In this document: in pieces, positions 61,075 through 64,000 of the stretch | How the letters are laid out: every line of letters begins with the position of its first letter | How positions within the stretch are numbered: the stretch's first letter is position 1 | DNA from: Sipunculus nudus | Lineage: Eukaryota; Annelida; Sipuncula; Golfingiida; Sipunculidae | Assembly: GCA_026874595.1 (NCBI GenBank) | Contig: CM049318.1 | Span: 62,096,250-62,160,249, forward strand | Length of the DNA: 64,000 bases | Direction: 5' to 3' | Made by a program: the position numbers and the translations under genes | Notes under the pieces: model-generated | Seen by the model: the letters and a program-made list of their open reading frames with translations, nothing else | Told to the model about the DNA's origin: nothing | Databases searched by the model: none

Positions 61075-61092
61075 GGGAGAGTGTGTGTGTGA
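60982..61092. repeat. Compound (TA)n-(GA)n-(GACA)n-(GT)n microsatellite
   Basis: Four simple-repeat blocks in series; the tetranucleotide block has about nine CAGA units. Confidence 0.95.
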
Positions 61093-61299
61093 GGGAAGAG
61101 GTTTCTTTGTGAAACAAGGGAAAATTGGTAAAAACAAATAAAGAAAATAACAGAAATAATTTAAATGACCCAAGTCTATATTAAGTCACACAAAGTGAGA
61201 AAGACATGAAAAATGAATTATTAATGTCTCAGCTGCCCTTTGCAGGGTTCATTTACAGAAGATGACAAAAGGGTATATACACAACAGATTACTGTTGGC

Positions 61300-61740
61300 T
61301 TATCCCTATCCCGACAGCTCACAAACTCCTGAACAAACTGAGCCGTAGATTCCTCAGCCGAAGTAATCCAGCAAGGATAAGAGGGCACAGTCAAGACGTA
61401 AAAGTAAAGACGTCACGCGGCGGCCGTACAACTTGTGCCACCTCGGCAGTTAAAGCAAGCATTTCCCCAGCAAGGCCGCTATCGCCAAACGGAGAACCGT
61501 TACTGATAATGTACGTTTTACACGTCCATGCTCGGAAGGACAGCGACACAACACAAAATCCGGGTTGTGTGCCTGGTGTGGAGACGATGCCCGACGAACA
61601 TCATTTACTCTGCAAGAACGTTACACACCGTCACAAAATCGCTCCCTGATATATCAATATCTGTCTGAGGGAAGCCCCTCACGGCCCTGGGGAATTTGCA
61701 TATCCTATAATTGAATCGGCCCGTGTCATCCGGGTCCTGG
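61300..61740. promoter_or_regulatory. GC-rich patch, nature unknown
   Basis: CG-rich words (GACGTCACGCGGCGGCCG near 61,410, containing a CRE-like TGACGTC variant) stand out from AT-rich flanks. It could be a promoter of a gene beyond the window or a repeat. No coding frame supported. Confidence 0.2.
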
Positions 61741-64000
61741 GGGCGATCCCGCCGTGCTTGCAGTCTGATCAAATGATTGCAATGTTCTTATCAAAAGACC
61801 TATCTTTTTAATCAATATTTTACCCACCAAGCGGTGAGGTCTGTATTTGACCGGGCATCCCCTTCTTACATTAGATACAAACAAAAGAGGTAGCATCATT
61901 TTATCATACCGCACGGGAATGAACCTGAATGACCCTGAATTCTACAAGTAAAACGTGATTCACTTTGTCGCATGCTTCAAGGGCCATCCATATTTATCAA
62001 AATTAACTATTCTATAGCGGAGGTTCTCGAACGCATTTTATTGTCGAACGCACACATAACTGGGATTGAAATCTAGATCTCTCTTTTTCTTACCGCCTCT
62101 TTCTCTCATGTCATGGAATTATTCCTTGTTATGAGCCATTAACAAAAGTCATATTTCCTTTGACTTTCTTTTATATCAGAAACATGTAAAACAAATTCCT
62201 GTGTAATGCAGGCTTACCCGTGACTGAGTGATGGTTGTCCCAGGATTGGAATCCTATGTGGTTAATAAGCCTTAGCCATAGCGACAGTTTGACACCGACC
62301 AATTGCTGATGACTATTATAATAAAATAATACTTTCAATGCATGTGACGATACATGGTGCGGTATGGGATACTTGAGCACTCACGTTTCAAGATATTAAA
62401 CGGAACCAATTCAGTTTGCCTATATTTCGTCTTGTCCGTTCTGTTTAATCTGAAACTTACAAATCAATCCTAATGTTTCCTATCATTAATATTTTATTTT
62501 ATTTTGATACCCCAGCCAAGTTTACTCAAACTGAGATATAATATATAAGTAGTTTGAATATCATCATGCACGCCATTACGGGCCGTAAGTCAACTACCTT
62601 ATATAAAACTGTGTTTAAGTGTTTGATTTCCACCGAATTGATAATCAGTTTTCCAGAGACAATAAAAATAAGACTAAAATTTCTGTTGGGTACCTGAACA
62701 GATACCAAAATACGGAAATTTAAATAATATGTAAAGTAAATAAGATATAAAGGAAATAAGAAAGATTTTTAGTAACATAGAATGTCCTAAGATACTGAAT
62801 GTGTCTATGATTTATTTTAATGATTTTTAAACGTGCCGTTATAACTGTACAGTTATGGTTCTATGAACATAAGCATATAGGATTCGTCATATATAGGACC
62901 GTTTAAACTTCAATGAAATAGCTGTCCACACAGGTTCCCATAAGTTTGTCCCATGCATTTATCCCTGCTTGTCGACCCTCCCCATTTCGATGTTTTATAA
63001 CGTCCCTTAAATGTTCGCCCCTATCCTATAGGAACCATTTCAAAAGGGTTTAGCAAAATATACAAAACAGTTGGAACGTGCACATCTTGACATATTTGGT
63101 TGTGTAGAAATCAGTCCATTAGTCAAGTGAAATATGAAAAAAAAACAACAATATAAGTAAATGTCCATTAAATGTTATAACACTTTCTCTTAATTTGTAT
63201 AATATAGAAGCTGAAAAGGAAAGTTTTTTTTTATTGTGATATAAAGCTACGCTTAAACTAATCCCGGAATCTTGTGTTTCATAAAATTATCCAGATTTTT
63301 ACCTGGTTATAACGCTGTTTATACATTAAATAAAATGCTATACGTGGCAACACTCCTTGAAAAGTTCAATCTGTAAGGTTTCAGAATTTTTTTTTTCCAA
63401 ACGGAGATGCAGGCGTAAAATCATACGAAACAACCAAACTTCTAACTTTAATGAGAAACGGGCACAGTCAATGGCAACAAGTACATTTTAAGTACAACAG
63501 AAGTATATTATGTGTAAAGAAGGCACATTGCTCTGAATAAATTACTGTATTTTCTGGAACTGCTACAAACAAATGGATATCTTTGTTAACATCTTGGTTG
63601 AAATAAAGACCGTATTTATGAAACATATAAGAAAGAGACTAAAAAATCTGAATGTAGCCCATACACGGGAAGGGGGGGGGGTTGCAAGGTGATAGTCACA
63701 GCGGTAATGAACTTATAGTATTAGGATTGTTTCTATATCTAACACTGCATGTCCTTGGTGGGGACTTTCAGGTATTGTTACATATAAATTCTACACATTT
63801 TTTCTGTGTGGGTAAAAACAACCACCTATTAAGTGTGCCTTATTACTTCCGAAGGAACATATTTTGCAAAACAACAAAATCTAATCTTAATAGGGTTCAG
63901 GGTCAAAATCGTACGTTTTATATTAAATTAGAATGGACTTTTTTGACCTGGATATTTTCTGTACTAGAACGTCTGTTCCGGGAATGGCTCGGCTGAGCAA
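61741..64000. other. Intergenic stretch to the window end
   Basis: AT-rich. A plus-strand frame of 104 codons at 63,682-63,996 has no recognisable domain. A G-run lies at 63,672-63,681. No gene supported. Confidence 0.4.

Larger units (their letters stand above)
57921..61299. other. Intergenic stretch
   Basis: Contains (TA)n at 58,538-58,591, a 35-bp duplication at 59,004 and a compound microsatellite at 60,982. A GC-richer minus-strand frame at 59,695-59,940 has no recognisable domain. Confidence 0.4.

Noticed and set aside
63682-63996. 104-codon plus-strand frame at the window end
   Set aside because: Hydrophobic, AT-rich translation without recognisable motif; likely chance.

Overview
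This is an AT-rich animal genome window. It has spliced genes with GT-AG introns, LINE and SINE debris, small inverted-repeat transposons and more than twenty long (TA)n microsatellites. A mollusc or other lophotrochozoan is the most likely source. Two things point there: a decayed LINE reverse transcriptase whose C-terminal part resembles one common in mollusc genomes, and a Polycomb ring finger gene of long, Psc-like architecture. The species cannot be named from the sequence.

The one fully resolved gene is on the minus strand. It is a BMI1/PCGF4-type Polycomb group ring finger gene (Psc-like) with nine coding exons between 44,207 and 23,913. All intron junctions are GT-AG and all phases join. 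The total is 3,180 coding bases, which gives 1,059 residues. Exons 1-2 carry the RING domain, with zinc ligands at the positions known for vertebrate BMI1. Exons 5-9 carry the RAWUL domain. The last exon, 2.5 kb long, adds about 820 residues of disordered, basic, Trp-free sequence with two AT-hook-like GRP motifs and a heptapeptide tandem repeat. The protein should therefore be a PRC1 core subunit of the long fly-like design, not the short vertebrate design. A GC- and CpG-rich block at about 49.2-50.6 kb is the best candidate for its promoter and untranslated first exon. A poly(A) signal lies at about 23.5 kb.

Regions in order: 1-1,966 is a minus-strand LINE (APE endonuclease plus the start of RT, one frameshift) running off the window edge. 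2,571-3,063 is an inverted-repeat element with a second partial copy at 3,655. 4,590-6,900 is a decayed plus-strand LINE, next to a solo LTR (6,906-7,251) with a 5-bp target duplication. 7.9-8.1 kb holds a G-rich element end. 10,000-11,090 is a plausible terminal exon of an unrecognised plus-strand gene (97 residues). 13.3-14.4 kb holds nested inverted-repeat elements. 19 kb holds a tRNA-derived SINE. 23.1-23.5 kb holds a cluster of TAATCC motifs downstream of the Polycomb gene. 23.9-50.6 kb is the Polycomb gene, its introns (carrying repeats and two more SINE-like units) and its promoter region. 50.6-64 kb is mostly AT-rich, with two GC-richer patches (57.4-57.9 and 61.3-61.7 kb) that could be promoters of unseen neighbours.

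I found no bacterial-type operons, CRISPR arrays or rRNA. The most notable biology is the Polycomb subunit with its long disordered tail. The rest is repeat structure that would need similarity searches to name.
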